Counted from the first letter of the stretch, positions 1 to 6,584 are shown. The stretch: DNA of 15,395 nucleotides from DATKLL01 sp035542475 (GCA_035542475.1 DATKLL010000007.1:1-15395); one strand, 5' to 3'. The notes: a model not told the origin generated them from the sequence alone. Program-made: numbers and translations.

Positions 1-587
1 ATTCCTAATTTTTCCAGAACATAATGCCCCCTGTACCCTTCCACAAGGTCATAGCGGGGCGGATAATCATCCATCAGATCATCCAGATTGTAGTCCCTTG
101 GCGTGTATGAAAGGGAAGAGCCGGGTGATGTTTTTGCAACACCGGGAATGACCATATCAATATCCCCGTTTTGAAGGTGGTGTATCAGTTCGCTGAAGCT
201 CTTTTTGCCGATGCCGATAACGATGTAGTCAACTTCTTCCCTGTTGAAATAGGACGGATCACATGTGGCGTGATTCCCCCCGATAACAATAACAGTACGG
301 TGCTCTTCCCTGATCCTCCTGGCATATCTGAGCACAGTATTAGCTTCACAAGTGACTGCCGTGAAGCCGATCACGTCAGGTCGAAAATCAGCGATGATCC
401 TCCACAAGGCGTCTTCTTCCTCACATTTCATATCGAGGATTACCAGGTCATGCCCTGTAAGCGCCCCGGCAATAACCTCGAGACTGAATGGTTCCCCCTT
501 AAAGATCTGTTTGATGGATGTGACCCCGTATTGTTCTTCCGGAATACTGCGTCCGGAATTAGGCGGATTGACGAAAAGGATTTTCAT
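1..587 (-). CDS. B12-binding radical SAM protein, N-terminal part (cut by window edge)
   Basis: About 195 codons are open on the minus strand from an ATG at 587 to the window edge with no stop. The protein starts MKILFVNPPNSG, the usual opening of the Rossmann-like cobalamin-binding domain that precedes many radical SAM cores. Around residues 100-125 it has VIGGNHATCDP followed by a VDYIVIGIGKKSF stretch, matching the strand-loop-helix of this domain (family form is GGPH-A followed by D-VV-GEGE). The segment after residue 160, with RDYNLDDLMDDYP, resembles the linker before the SAM barrel. The CxxxCxxC cluster motif would lie outside the window, so the radical SAM assignment is by family, not seen. 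Such enzymes often methylate or rearrange lipids, cofactors or secondary metabolites. No strong ribosome site precedes the ATG. A plus-strand reading of the same DNA is a shadow. Confidence 0.82.
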   Translation of the reverse strand, partial: MKILFVNPPNSGRSIPEEQYGVTSIKQIFKGEPFSLEVIAGALTGHDLVILDMKCEEEDALWRIIADFRPDVIGFTAVTCEANTVLRYARRIREEHRTVIVIGGNHATCDPSYFNREEVDYIVIGIGKKSFSELIHHLQNGDIDMVIPGVAKTSPGSSLSYTPRDYNLDDLMDDYPPRYDLVEGYRGHYVLEKLG

Positions 588-648
588 GATGGGACATATT
601 CATAAAAATTATGGAGCTACGCTTTACAGCTTAAGCACGTTGTTTTGT

Positions 649-677
649 TTGCTATCAGATAGTAATGTCTGTGTCAA
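649..677 (-). promoter_or_regulatory. Possible promoter of the radical SAM gene
   Basis: On the minus strand a perfect TTGACA (677-672) is followed after 17 nt by TAGCAA (654-649), a weak -10 box. It would give a leader of roughly 55 nt for the gene starting at 587. The -10 match is only about half of consensus, so this is tentative. Confidence 0.3.
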
Positions 678-762
678 CGACAAAGAGCCTCATGGGAATT
701 CCATCACTCCAAGTCTGTCATAGTCTACCGGGCAGTTCATAAAGTAACTGACAGGATCTTCC

Positions 763-801
763 AAGAAAAACAAGGGGAGACCCGGAGGTCTCCCCTTGTT
801 T
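763..801 (-). terminator. Rho-independent terminator of the small membrane protein gene
   Basis: A perfect 15-bp stem (768-782 with 787-801) closes a 4-base loop, and on the minus strand it runs into a T-rich tract (TTTTTCTT, partly within the stem). It lies about 95 nt past the stop of the gene at 894-1043, on the right strand for it, and ahead of the promoter of the radical SAM gene. The plus-strand side lacks a T tract. Confidence 0.85.
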
Positions 802-845
802 AAGGAGGAGGTAAAGCAGGCGATGCGCAAGTTTTGGTTATCTCG

Positions 846-876
846 CCGGTTAATCATGCCCGTCTTAACCGGTTAA
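846..876. repeat. Palindrome TTAACCGGTTAA with an extra half-site
   Basis: The 12-bp perfect palindrome TTAACCGGTTAA occupies 865-876. An additional CCGGTTAA at 846-853 pairs with TTAACCGG at 865-872, making an 8-bp stem with an 11-nt loop. It sits between the stop of the small membrane protein gene and its terminator. It could be a protein-binding site or an mRNA 3' structure; the sequence does not decide which. Confidence 0.5.
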
Positions 877-893
877 ATATAAATATAGTCCAC

Positions 894-1043
894 TTAATCC
901 CTTTTGAGGACAAGCCCCGTCATAAGAACAATGACGACGAAACAGAAGACAACTAACGCAATTTCAGGCGTATCGATTCCGGTATGGTGATGGTGGTGTT
1001 CGGCAAGCCTCATCATGATCGGCGCTGATAGTAATGTTGTCAT
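894..1043 (-). CDS. His-rich single-helix membrane microprotein, 49 aa
   Basis: This short gene is supported by its signals: AAGGAGA ends 7 nt before the ATG at 1043, a promoter lies upstream, and a strong terminator lies downstream. An ATG at 1049 is in frame but too close to the ribosome site. The product begins MTTLLSAPIMMRLAE, has five consecutive histidines at residues 16-20, then TGIDTPE, then one hydrophobic segment (about 28-45, with a Cys at 34) ending in LKRD. The Lys-Arg after the helix predicts an N-out, C-in topology, placing the histidines on the periplasmic side near the membrane. I do not recognise a family. The histidines could bind metal or heme, but this is inference. It is transcribed alone. 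Confidence 0.68.
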   Translation of the reverse strand: MTTLLSAPIMMRLAEHHHHHTGIDTPEIALVVFCFVVIVLMTGLVLKRD

Positions 1044-1098
1044 ATTCATTCTCCTTACTATCATTAAAGAACACTCTATTGCTTATAGAGCAATTTTG

Positions 1099-1127
1099 AT
1101 TATATTTTATATACAGCATAGTGAAAA
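1099..1127 (-). promoter_or_regulatory. Promoter of the small membrane protein gene
   Basis: Minus strand: TTTTCA (1127-1122), 17-nt spacer, perfect TATAAT (1104-1099). Transcription would start near 1092, giving a leader of about 50 nt before the ATG at 1043. Confidence 0.55.
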
Positions 1128-1130
1128 AGC

Positions 1131-1146
1131 GGTGACGCAGATCACA
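1131..1146 (-). promoter_or_regulatory. CRP/FNR-family-like operator
   Basis: TGTGATCTGCGTCACC reads on the minus strand: TGTGA, six bases, TCACC. This differs from the CRP palindrome TGTGA-N6-TCACA only in the last base. Its centre lies about 46 bp upstream of the start predicted from the TATAAT box, close to the usual activator position. CRP/FNR relatives with other ligands bind similar sequences, so the actual regulator is open. Confidence 0.5.
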
Positions 1147-1376
1147 AAAAATTACCTATTTTTCGATACCAAACTATGAGTAAATTCACTGTATTATGCC
1201 TGCTGTAAAAAAATGAGTATTGAGATTTGTTCTTATAAAAATCAGATGGTTAGAAGATATTGCAGGGACTGTCAACCGCTGGCTGGGGTTTGGGGTGTTG
1301 TCCCCCTTTGGAGGGGTAGGGGGAGGTTTTACTGAACCAAAAGCATGTCCTCAATTAATCGGAAGTCTCAGTATAT
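1147..1376. other. Intergenic stretch with a G-rich, repeat-like element at 1285-1326
   Basis: No gene is supported here. The plus strand at 1285-1326 carries runs of four or five G (1285-1288, 1292-1295, 1313-1316, 1319-1323) and a short inverted repeat of TCCCCCT with AGGGGGA. It lies just past the stop of the flavodoxin gene. A similar C5-TTTGGAGGGG-type string recurs between genes in various environmental genomes as I remember them, so it may be a dispersed repeat. It has four G-runs as needed for a G-quadruplex, though with one long loop. There is no T tract, so it is not a classic terminator. Confidence 0.4.
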
Positions 1377-2021
1377 CTATTTGCTGGTCAATTGTGCTTT
1401 AATGTACTCCAGTACGGGGTAAATATTTTCCTGTTTCACTTCATCAAAATCCTCAGTCATGAATCTTTTTAAGGCTTCATCTCTTTCCATCATCCTCCCG
1501 ACGGCCACAAGACTCTCATCGTAGATACTCAGATCCTTGTGCAGCATCCTGCCGCGAAGTGGAAAATATTTTATGTCTTTTCGAATCTCGTAGGGCAGAC
1601 TGGCATTATAGATTTTATTGATGTTGGGATGCTCCGGCGGCGTGCCGGAGGTAGTAAACAAAACAACTTGCTTGCCTTTGATGATATTCCAGTTTTCAAC
1701 AATCATCGGAGCAACGACAATCCGGCCTGTACGGACATAACCGCCAAAGACGATCACGTCATACTTCGTAAATTCCGGGGCATTACATTTATCCACGTCT
1801 GCCATCCGGCTCGGGATCTCCCTATGTATCCATTCGGCATACTGCTTTGTGCTGCCATACTTGCTTTTATACATTATCAGCACCCTAGAAGTACTGCTTC
1901 CATAAATGTTACTGCCGCCTCTTATATCCGAAATTTCACAAACGGGCGCATGTATACAGGCACCTATGCCTATGCAGAGTATTGCTACAAAAAGCAGTTT
2001 AAACCATCGATCATTTATCAT
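1377..2021 (-). CDS. Flavodoxin-fold lipoprotein (HemG/Flavodoxin_5-like)
   Basis: The 214-residue product starts with a Lys-flanked hydrophobic stretch ending in IGAC (Cys22), a lipobox-like site for lipid attachment or, failing that, a membrane anchor. Residues 47-62 read VLIMYKSKYGSTKQYA, the strand and phosphate-binding loop of flavodoxins that use FMN. The later VIVFGGYVRTGRI (near 89-101) and VVLFTTSGTPP stretches fit the following strands and isoalloxazine-side loops of the HemG-type flavodoxin family. The family role is electron transfer or quinone-linked oxidation, normally in the cytoplasm, so an export signal here is odd. The start at 2021 is the only good in-frame choice; AGGAGGG lies 12 nt upstream, rather far. 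It is divergent from the lipoprotein gene at 2325. The exact substrate is unknown. Confidence 0.8.
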   Translation of the reverse strand: MINDRWFKLLFVAILCIGIGACIHAPVCEISDIRGGSNIYGSSTSRVLIMYKSKYGSTKQYAEWIHREIPSRMADVDKCNAPEFTKYDVIVFGGYVRTGRIVVAPMIVENWNIIKGKQVVLFTTSGTPPEHPNINKIYNASLPYEIRKDIKYFPLRGRMLHKDLSIYDESLVAVGRMMERDEALKRFMTEDFDEVKQENIYPVLEYIKAQLTSK

Positions 2022-2074
2022 AGTTAAGACAGCCCTCCTGGTTTCTACCTTATCCGAATGAAACTGACGAGCAC

Positions 2075-2125
2075 TTAGGCGTATCCGGTATTGCGCATCA
2101 TATATGCCTAACTATCATCATGCAA
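2075..2125 (-). promoter_or_regulatory. Promoter of the flavodoxin lipoprotein gene with flanking inverted repeat
   Basis: Minus strand: TTGCAT (2125-2120), 17-nt spacer, TATGAT (2102-2097). An inverted repeat TTAGGC/GCCTAA (2106-2111 and 2075-2080) brackets the -10 box and the predicted start point, a plausible operator. The -35 box is weak. Confidence 0.45.
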
Positions 2126-2162
2126 GTAACACTTTTAAAGCCAAGACAATGGCAAATCCGAC

Positions 2163-2191
2163 TTGACATAATGACAACTTTTCGTTATGAA
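2163..2191 (+). promoter_or_regulatory. Promoter of the DUF2846-like lipoprotein gene
   Basis: Perfect TTGACA (2163-2168), 17-nt spacer, TATGAA (2186-2191, 4 of 6). The predicted leader is about 127 nt and A/T rich. The rest of 2192-2310 shows no other feature I can support. Confidence 0.55.
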
Positions 2192-2324
2192 ATCCGTCAA
2201 TTGGAGAAGTAATAAAAACCTGTGCTGTAACATCAGCAGAAAACGGCTGTGTTAATCATCTTCTGAGAACTACAATTAAGTTTTTTTTCACGTCTTAAAA
2301 AAATAATTTTAAAGAGGAGAAATC

Positions 2325-2873
2325 ATGAGAAGACTGCTGATATTATCCATATGCCTCATCCTGCTTTCCGGCTGTGCGGCAACAAGTATGATAGCCCCCG
2401 ATCGTAAGCCGGATCTTACACCCCGTACTGATACCGCCACACTTGTAATCATCCGCGATACATCATTCGGTTTTGCTATAGTATTTTGGAACTATTTAGA
2501 CGGAAAGCTTATCGGTGAGACCAAAGGCAAAACATATTTTGTCACCCGTATTAAGCCGGGGCCTCATTATGTTGTTGTTGCAACTGAGAACGCAGCAGTT
2601 GCGCATCTCGACTTTAAACCCGGTAAGATATATTATCTCCGTGAGGGAGTCCTTATGGGATGGTGGCGCGCCCGCACATCTGGATTCTCCCCTGTGAATC
2701 AGCAGGAAGCAATTGAAGCAATGAAGAGTTGCACATACATGGAGTACGACCCGCAGCGAGGAGGTGAAGACATGGACCCAAAGCTTTACCAGCAGGCGAT
2801 CGCCGACTACCAAACGGAAGTAAAACAAAATCCTGACGGATTCAAGGCCATGCTTGAATATAAGGGTTATTAG
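2325..2873 (+). CDS. DUF2846-like lipoprotein, 182 aa
   Basis: The start is clear: AGAGGAGA lies 6 nt before the ATG. The protein opens MRRLLILSICLILLSGC, a signal peptide with lipobox LSGC (Cys17). The mature part has TATLVIIRDTSF, then YLDGKLIGETKGKTYFVTRIKPGPHYVVV (about residues 57-86), the pattern of DUF2846-type domains: a small beta sandwich with a DG-x-x-G turn and a PG-H strand. The C-terminal 30 residues are charged and helical. The family's function is not established; members are envelope lipoproteins. The gene is monocistronic, with its own promoter and a strong terminator 40 nt after the stop. Confidence 0.75.
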   Translation: MRRLLILSICLILLSGCAATSMIAPDRKPDLTPRTDTATLVIIRDTSFGFAIVFWNYLDGKLIGETKGKTYFVTRIKPGPHYVVVATENAAVAHLDFKPGKIYYLREGVLMGWWRARTSGFSPVNQQEAIEAMKSCTYMEYDPQRGGEDMDPKLYQQAIADYQTEVKQNPDGFKAMLEYKGY

Positions 2874-2912
2874 TTTATCCTGTGAAATACATGAAGGATA
2901 AATTGAGTTTGT

Positions 2913-2950
2913 AACAGCCGGCCGGAGCATTCAGCCGGCTGTTTTCTTTT
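2913..2950 (+). terminator. Rho-independent terminator of the DUF2846-like gene
   Basis: A perfect 10-bp GC-rich stem (2913-2922 with 2934-2943; AACAGCCGGC and its complement) closes an 11-nt loop and runs into TTTTCTTTT. It insulates the lipoprotein gene from the promoter at 2963. Confidence 0.88.
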
Positions 2951-2962
2951 GTCCATTTCTTC

Positions 2963-2991
2963 TTGACAGACGTTGCTCTCCTATCTATAGT
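2963..2991 (+). promoter_or_regulatory. Strong promoter for the HTH/BtrH-like operon
   Basis: Perfect TTGACA (2963-2968), exactly 17 nt, TATAGT (2986-2991, 5 of 6). This is the best sigma70-type promoter in the window. The predicted leader before the ATG at 3076 is about 78 nt. Confidence 0.72.
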
Positions 2992-3075
2992 TTCCAACAA
3001 AAAAAATGCTATCTTTCTTCTTCAAGCTGTGAGAACTCTTTCAAAGCCGTTTCATAAATCCGATAGGGTTTTAAT

Positions 3076-3480
3076 ATGAAGATATCCGAAGTGCCTCAGG
3101 ACGATGCAAAGACCATGCATGGTGAGAGAAAAGCTATGTATGCTGTCGATGATCAAGGACGTTACACGCAGACCACCACTAAAGGATGGGAGGCGGAAGA
3201 AATTGTCCTCAACCAGGTGATCGGCGAGTTTGAGGAAAAGGCAAGAGAGGCCGCAACGCGAGCGGGAAATAATGAAACATCGCCGATAGAATATTTCATG
3301 TACAAAAACTGGATGGATCCGCTCACGCTTGCACAGGCTATGGGTCTTTACCGCTGGCAGGTAAAGCGTCACTTCAAACCAGGTGTATTCAAAAAACTCG
3401 ATCATAAAATACTAGAGGCATACGCCCGGCTCTTTAAAGTATCCGTCGATGTGCTAATAAATTTTCCCAGAGAGAAATAA
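3076..3480 (+). CDS. Small helix-turn-helix protein, likely regulator of the locus
   Basis: This protein has 134 residues and no signal peptide. The N-terminal third (MKISEVPQDDAKTMHGERKA and YAVDDQGRYTQTTTKGWE) is a conserved-looking beta-rich segment. Residues 41-62 form an acidic, charged helix. Residues 79-130 look like an Xre-type helix-turn-helix: MDPLTLAQAMGLYRWQVKRHF, then helices through LEAYARLFKVSVDVLINF. It is probably a DNA-binding regulator. AGGG 8 nt before the ATG is a weak ribosome site. The stop codon directly abuts the ATG of the BtrH-like gene, so the two are translated together. I recall similar small proteins next to BtrH-like genes in other bacteria, but could not check this. 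Confidence 0.68.
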   Translation: MKISEVPQDDAKTMHGERKAMYAVDDQGRYTQTTTKGWEAEEIVLNQVIGEFEEKAREAATRAGNNETSPIEYFMYKNWMDPLTLAQAMGLYRWQVKRHFKPGVFKKLDHKILEAYARLFKVSVDVLINFPREK

Positions 3481-4479
3481 ATGGCAGGCTCGAAGCCATT
3501 GGAACACAGACAATACGCCCACTGCGAAAGCGGAGTAGTAACAGCGCTTTTGAGACACCACAGTATCGACATTTCCGAACCTATGGTGTTCGGTATCACC
3601 GGCGGACTTACCTTCGCCTATATCCCCTTTATCAAGATGACCAACATGCCGATCGTATCATACCGTATGATGCCCGGGTCGATCATCAAAGGGGCAGTGA
3701 AAAACCTCGATGTCACATTTAAGACCCAAAGATACAGGGATAAGGAGGCGGCTCTTGCTGAACTCATTGATCTCATAGACCTGGGTGAAATCGTCGGCCT
3801 CCAGACATCTGTCTACTGGCTGCCGTATTTCCCGCCGGAGATGCGCTTCCAGTTTAACGCGCACAATCTCATCGTATACGGGAGGGAGGGAGTAGAATTC
3901 CTCGTCAGCGATCCCGTTTTTGAACATACAGTCCGGATCAAGGCAGAGGATCTACAGAACGCCCGCTTCGCCAGGGGGACACTTGCACCGAAGGGCTTTA
4001 TGTACTACCCTGTTCAGGTCAATACCTCCTTTGATTTGCAGGAGGCAATAAAGAAATCCATCAAGCGAACAGTGCACATGATGCTCTATGCCCCTGTACC
4101 TTTTATTGGCGTTAAGGGCATACATTATATGGGAAGAAGGATTGAAAGACTCAAGACCCACAAAGACCTGAGATACGTCCGCCTCTTTCTCGGTCATATT
4201 GTGAGGATGCAGGAAGAGATAGGGACGGGAGGCGGCGGTTTCCGGTTCATGTATGCAGCCTTCCTACAGGAAGCAGGGCAAATCCTGAAATCCCAGCGAC
4301 TGGAGGAGGCATCACGGATGATGACAGAGGCAGGTGATATGTGGCGGCAGTTCGCCTTAGCCTGCGCCAAAGCCTGTAAAAGCAAGACGGCGAACTTCGA
4401 TGTAGAAGACATCGCCCGACTGGTGAAAAAGTGCGCAATTCAGGAGAAGCTTGTCTACTCCCTCCTCAAAACCTCTTGA
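3481..4479 (+). CDS. BtrH-type ACP-dependent acyltransferase (BtrH_N plus DUF4872-like)
   Basis: The 332-residue product matches the two-domain BtrH layout. The N-terminal domain (about 8-165) has HCESGVV with Cys15, an SEPMVFGITGGLTFAY motif (32-47), LPYFP, then FNAHNLIVYG with His128 and LVSDPVF with Asp144. Cys15, His128 and Asp144 are the likely triad of the papain-like BtrH_N fold. The helical C-terminal part (about 180-325) fits DUF4872. BtrH itself moves an acyl group from a carrier protein to ribostamycin in butirosin synthesis, so this enzyme may offload the product of the ACP/KS genes opposite. No signal peptide, so cytoplasmic. The start is set by GAGAGAAAT in the preceding gene and by the TAA-ATG junction. 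It converges with the beta-barrel gene, 25 nt apart. Confidence 0.82.
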   Translation: MAGSKPLEHRQYAHCESGVVTALLRHHSIDISEPMVFGITGGLTFAYIPFIKMTNMPIVSYRMMPGSIIKGAVKNLDVTFKTQRYRDKEAALAELIDLIDLGEIVGLQTSVYWLPYFPPEMRFQFNAHNLIVYGREGVEFLVSDPVFEHTVRIKAEDLQNARFARGTLAPKGFMYYPVQVNTSFDLQEAIKKSIKRTVHMMLYAPVPFIGVKGIHYMGRRIERLKTHKDLRYVRLFLGHIVRMQEEIGTGGGGFRFMYAAFLQEAGQILKSQRLEEASRMMTEAGDMWRQFALACAKACKSKTANFDVEDIARLVKKCAIQEKLVYSLLKTS

Positions 4480-4504
4480 ACTCGATAACGGCAGGTCATG
4501 GGGA

Positions 4505-5419
4505 TTAATAAGCAACGGCCAGTCCCACATTCACCCCGTACTGGTGTGTCCTGCTGGGTGGTTCATAAAGAGACATAACGACTGTCCCCTGATACGTCAA
4601 ATTCACTGTATCACTTTGACCAATTTCATCGTAAGCGTACCATGGTTTAACCACAACTGACCAGAATTGGGAGAACCTATACCGCAAAGGGATTTCAGCG
4701 TAATATCCAATTCTGTTTCCTAATTTAACGTCGGGATTGTTGAATCCCGGGTCCAAGTCAGAGAATTCGGCTGTCATTTTGCCGTAGAACATGAAGCGGG
4801 CACCGGCATTTGGCTCAATGACAAATCTGTCACCGATTTTAAAATCAGCTGCGATCCCAACTGGAATATAGTGCCAGTAGTATTTTTCCTGGATACCGAG
4901 AATGCTTATTGCCCCCATTGGTCTGATCTGCGTCTGACCGCGGTCCCAGTGACGATAGCCATATCCTGTATAGGGTATAATAGAAATATTTTTCGTAATG
5001 CCAATATTGTATCCAACGTTTATTTCACCACGAAAAAAGTACTGTCGATTATCGTCAGAAAATGTTATCGGGACTGCACCGCTTTGGTCCGTCCCGTCGT
5101 ATGTAACGTCGCCCCATGAGAATTCAAGAAATATCTTCGAATAGATTTTATTTTTCTTATTGTAGTTCCACCCCAGATAAAAACCCGGCAGCCAGCCCTT
5201 CTCAGTACTTTTCCCGGGAGAAGGGACATCTTCTTTATAATCCAGATACCAATACATGAAGCCGAATTCGAAACTTTGGCCTTCAAAGACCTTCTGAGTT
5301 TCATTCAGCCTTGCATTGACTAAGAGTTCACCTTTTTGTTCTTCAGCGGCTAAGGAAAGACCAGGCGAGATTAAAAAGAAAGAACTTATGATGATGGCGC
5401 AGATGAATCTATTCCACAT
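4505..5419 (-). CDS. Outer-membrane beta-barrel protein, about 304 aa
   Basis: I place the start at the ATG at 5419 because AAGGAGGG lies 8 nt upstream. A longer frame from a TTG at 5440 would run through that ribosome site. The protein opens MWNRFICAIIISSFFLISPG with SLAAEEQ after it, a signal peptide. The rest is alternating aromatic/hydrophobic strands with many Tyr, Trp and Gly (for example GWLPGFYLGWNY, RQYFFRGEINVGYNIGI and TGYGYRHWDRGQ), ending VNVGLAVAY with a terminal aromatic, as expected for an outer-membrane barrel. Around a dozen strands seem likely. I do not recognise the family or substrate. Its position between the KS operon and the convergent BtrH-like gene suggests, without proof, a role in product delivery or in the outer membrane change the locus makes. 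Confidence 0.75.
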   Translation of the reverse strand: MWNRFICAIIISSFFLISPGLSLAAEEQKGELLVNARLNETQKVFEGQSFEFGFMYWYLDYKEDVPSPGKSTEKGWLPGFYLGWNYNKKNKIYSKIFLEFSWGDVTYDGTDQSGAVPITFSDDNRQYFFRGEINVGYNIGITKNISIIPYTGYGYRHWDRGQTQIRPMGAISILGIQEKYYWHYIPVGIAADFKIGDRFVIEPNAGARFMFYGKMTAEFSDLDPGFNNPDVKLGNRIGYYAEIPLRYRFSQFWSVVVKPWYAYDEIGQSDTVNLTYQGTVVMSLYEPPSRTHQYGVNVGLAVAY

Positions 5420-5717
5420 AAAAAACGCCCTCCTTTTCAAAGTGTTGTTGCCGAATAATTATTACAGATAATTTCTCTTAATCGCATTTATTACATGATC
5501 AACCACTATTACATATCCATCACTACAGCAGCTACCTCTTTATTGGGTCCGTTAATCAAAGAACATGTAAAGGTCAAATTTAAAACTATGAATTCATATC
5601 GGTCTATACGTATTCAACCTTTAGCAAATGGATACAAAATATTTAAATAAAAATTCTTGGCTGCCTAATATACGGCTGAAAAGTCTCATTTGAGAGGCAT
5701 GGTATTGTCGCAGTTTT
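5420..5717. other. Intergenic region upstream of the beta-barrel gene
   Basis: This A/T-rich stretch lies after the last gene of the KS operon and before the barrel gene. The only firm signal is the AAGGAGGG ribosome site at 5428-5435 (minus). I see no convincing terminator after 5718 (only a 4-bp TCTC/GAGA hairpin near 5687-5698) and no good -35/-10 pair, so read-through from the operon into the barrel gene is possible. Confidence 0.35.
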
Positions 5718-6584
5718 TCAATACCTTTCGACTTCGATAACAGCGTAGTGTCCACGCCAGTCCTTGTTTATATGCAGCAAGATCTTCCCCTGAAAAAGCC
5801 TGATGAACAGACTTACACCGCAGGCTGTGGATGATCCGGAATATCCGTACTCGCTAAGGTAGTCAAATTCGGCGGCAGGCAGCAAAGCCTTTCTCAATTT
5901 GGCAGCTTCATAGTCATCTATCAGTGCTCCGAAGGAAACCACATCCACGGGCGCTCTTTCCCTGATCCACATCAGACATGAGGCACTGTCCTGGAATGAC
6001 ATGATCGCTTTAATTGTACCAACAGCTCCATCCTTCTCAGCTTTGATATAAAGCCAACCACTCCCATCAATCCTCCGCCAGCCATGGCCAATCTGTTCCT
6101 CTGTGAATTCTTGAGGGAGGGAAGCCTCATCGACACCACCGATAAGGGCGCTTTTTTCTGCCCCGTCCGCGAAATCCGTTCTTACCAGCTCCATTCCTCT
6201 TTCAAAGGAAAGATGCTGGCTGGAGACTGTGATATTACGACCCCGGATGCCCAGGTTCTGGGCGAGATAAAACGCTGCCGTATTGCTCATAGTATTGATA
6301 AAACCGAATGGCTTGGGAAGAGCGTGGGCCAAATATATTTCATCGAGTACCTGCGCAGTCTCACCAAGGTTCCCATGCTCCGTCGTCAGGTAGACGGCCG
6401 TATAAGGATCAAGGTATTGCTCGTGAACACATTGACGAGCGCCGAGCAGGGTAAGGAGGATGAACCTGTTCACCCTACGGAAATTATCCGGGGTATAGCG
6501 GATCAATTCCTTCTTTAATTGATTAATGTCCTCGTTAGCTGTACCGATAAAGGCAGAGGCGCTGTGAATGAAGATTTCGCTCAT
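5718..6584 (-). CDS. Ketosynthase-like chain-length-factor protein lacking catalytic residues
   Basis: This 288-residue protein has the second half of a thiolase fold in the Ketoacyl-synt_2 style. NTMSNTAAFYLAQNLGIRGRNITVSSQH (about 97-124) aligns with the active-site helix of ketosynthases (ITVSTAC), but His124 stands where Cys is expected. The first His motif (HGTGT) is replaced by FGALIDD (218-224) and the second (GHT-GA) by GYSGSSTA (247-254). It is also about 100 residues shorter than a full KS. Loss of all three catalytic residues beside an intact KS is the KS/CLF pattern of type II polyketide and aryl-polyene systems, where the dead subunit pairs with KS and sets chain length. Its ATG overlaps the KS stop by 4 nt (ATGA), so the two are translationally coupled. 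Confidence 0.78.
   Translation of the reverse strand: MSEIFIHSASAFIGTANEDINQLKKELIRYTPDNFRRVNRFILLTLLGARQCVHEQYLDPYTAVYLTTEHGNLGETAQVLDEIYLAHALPKPFGFINTMSNTAAFYLAQNLGIRGRNITVSSQHLSFERGMELVRTDFADGAEKSALIGGVDEASLPQEFTEEQIGHGWRRIDGSGWLYIKAEKDGAVGTIKAIMSFQDSASCLMWIRERAPVDVVSFGALIDDYEAAKLRKALLPAAEFDYLSEYGYSGSSTACGVSLFIRLFQGKILLHINKDWRGHYAVIEVERY

Noticed and set aside
171..605. Plus-strand open frame of 144 codons at the left end
   Set aside because: The opposite strand encodes a recognisable B12-binding domain through the whole stretch; the plus frame shows no family features.
823..876. Mini-frame of 17 codons on the plus strand after GGAGGAGG
   Set aside because: The ribosome-site-like string is 11 nt away, the frame ends in the palindrome, and nothing supports expression as a peptide.
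5420..5440. Longer beta-barrel frame starting at TTG 5440
   Set aside because: It would translate the AAGGAGGG ribosome site; the ATG at 5419 has ideal spacing and gives a cleaner signal peptide.
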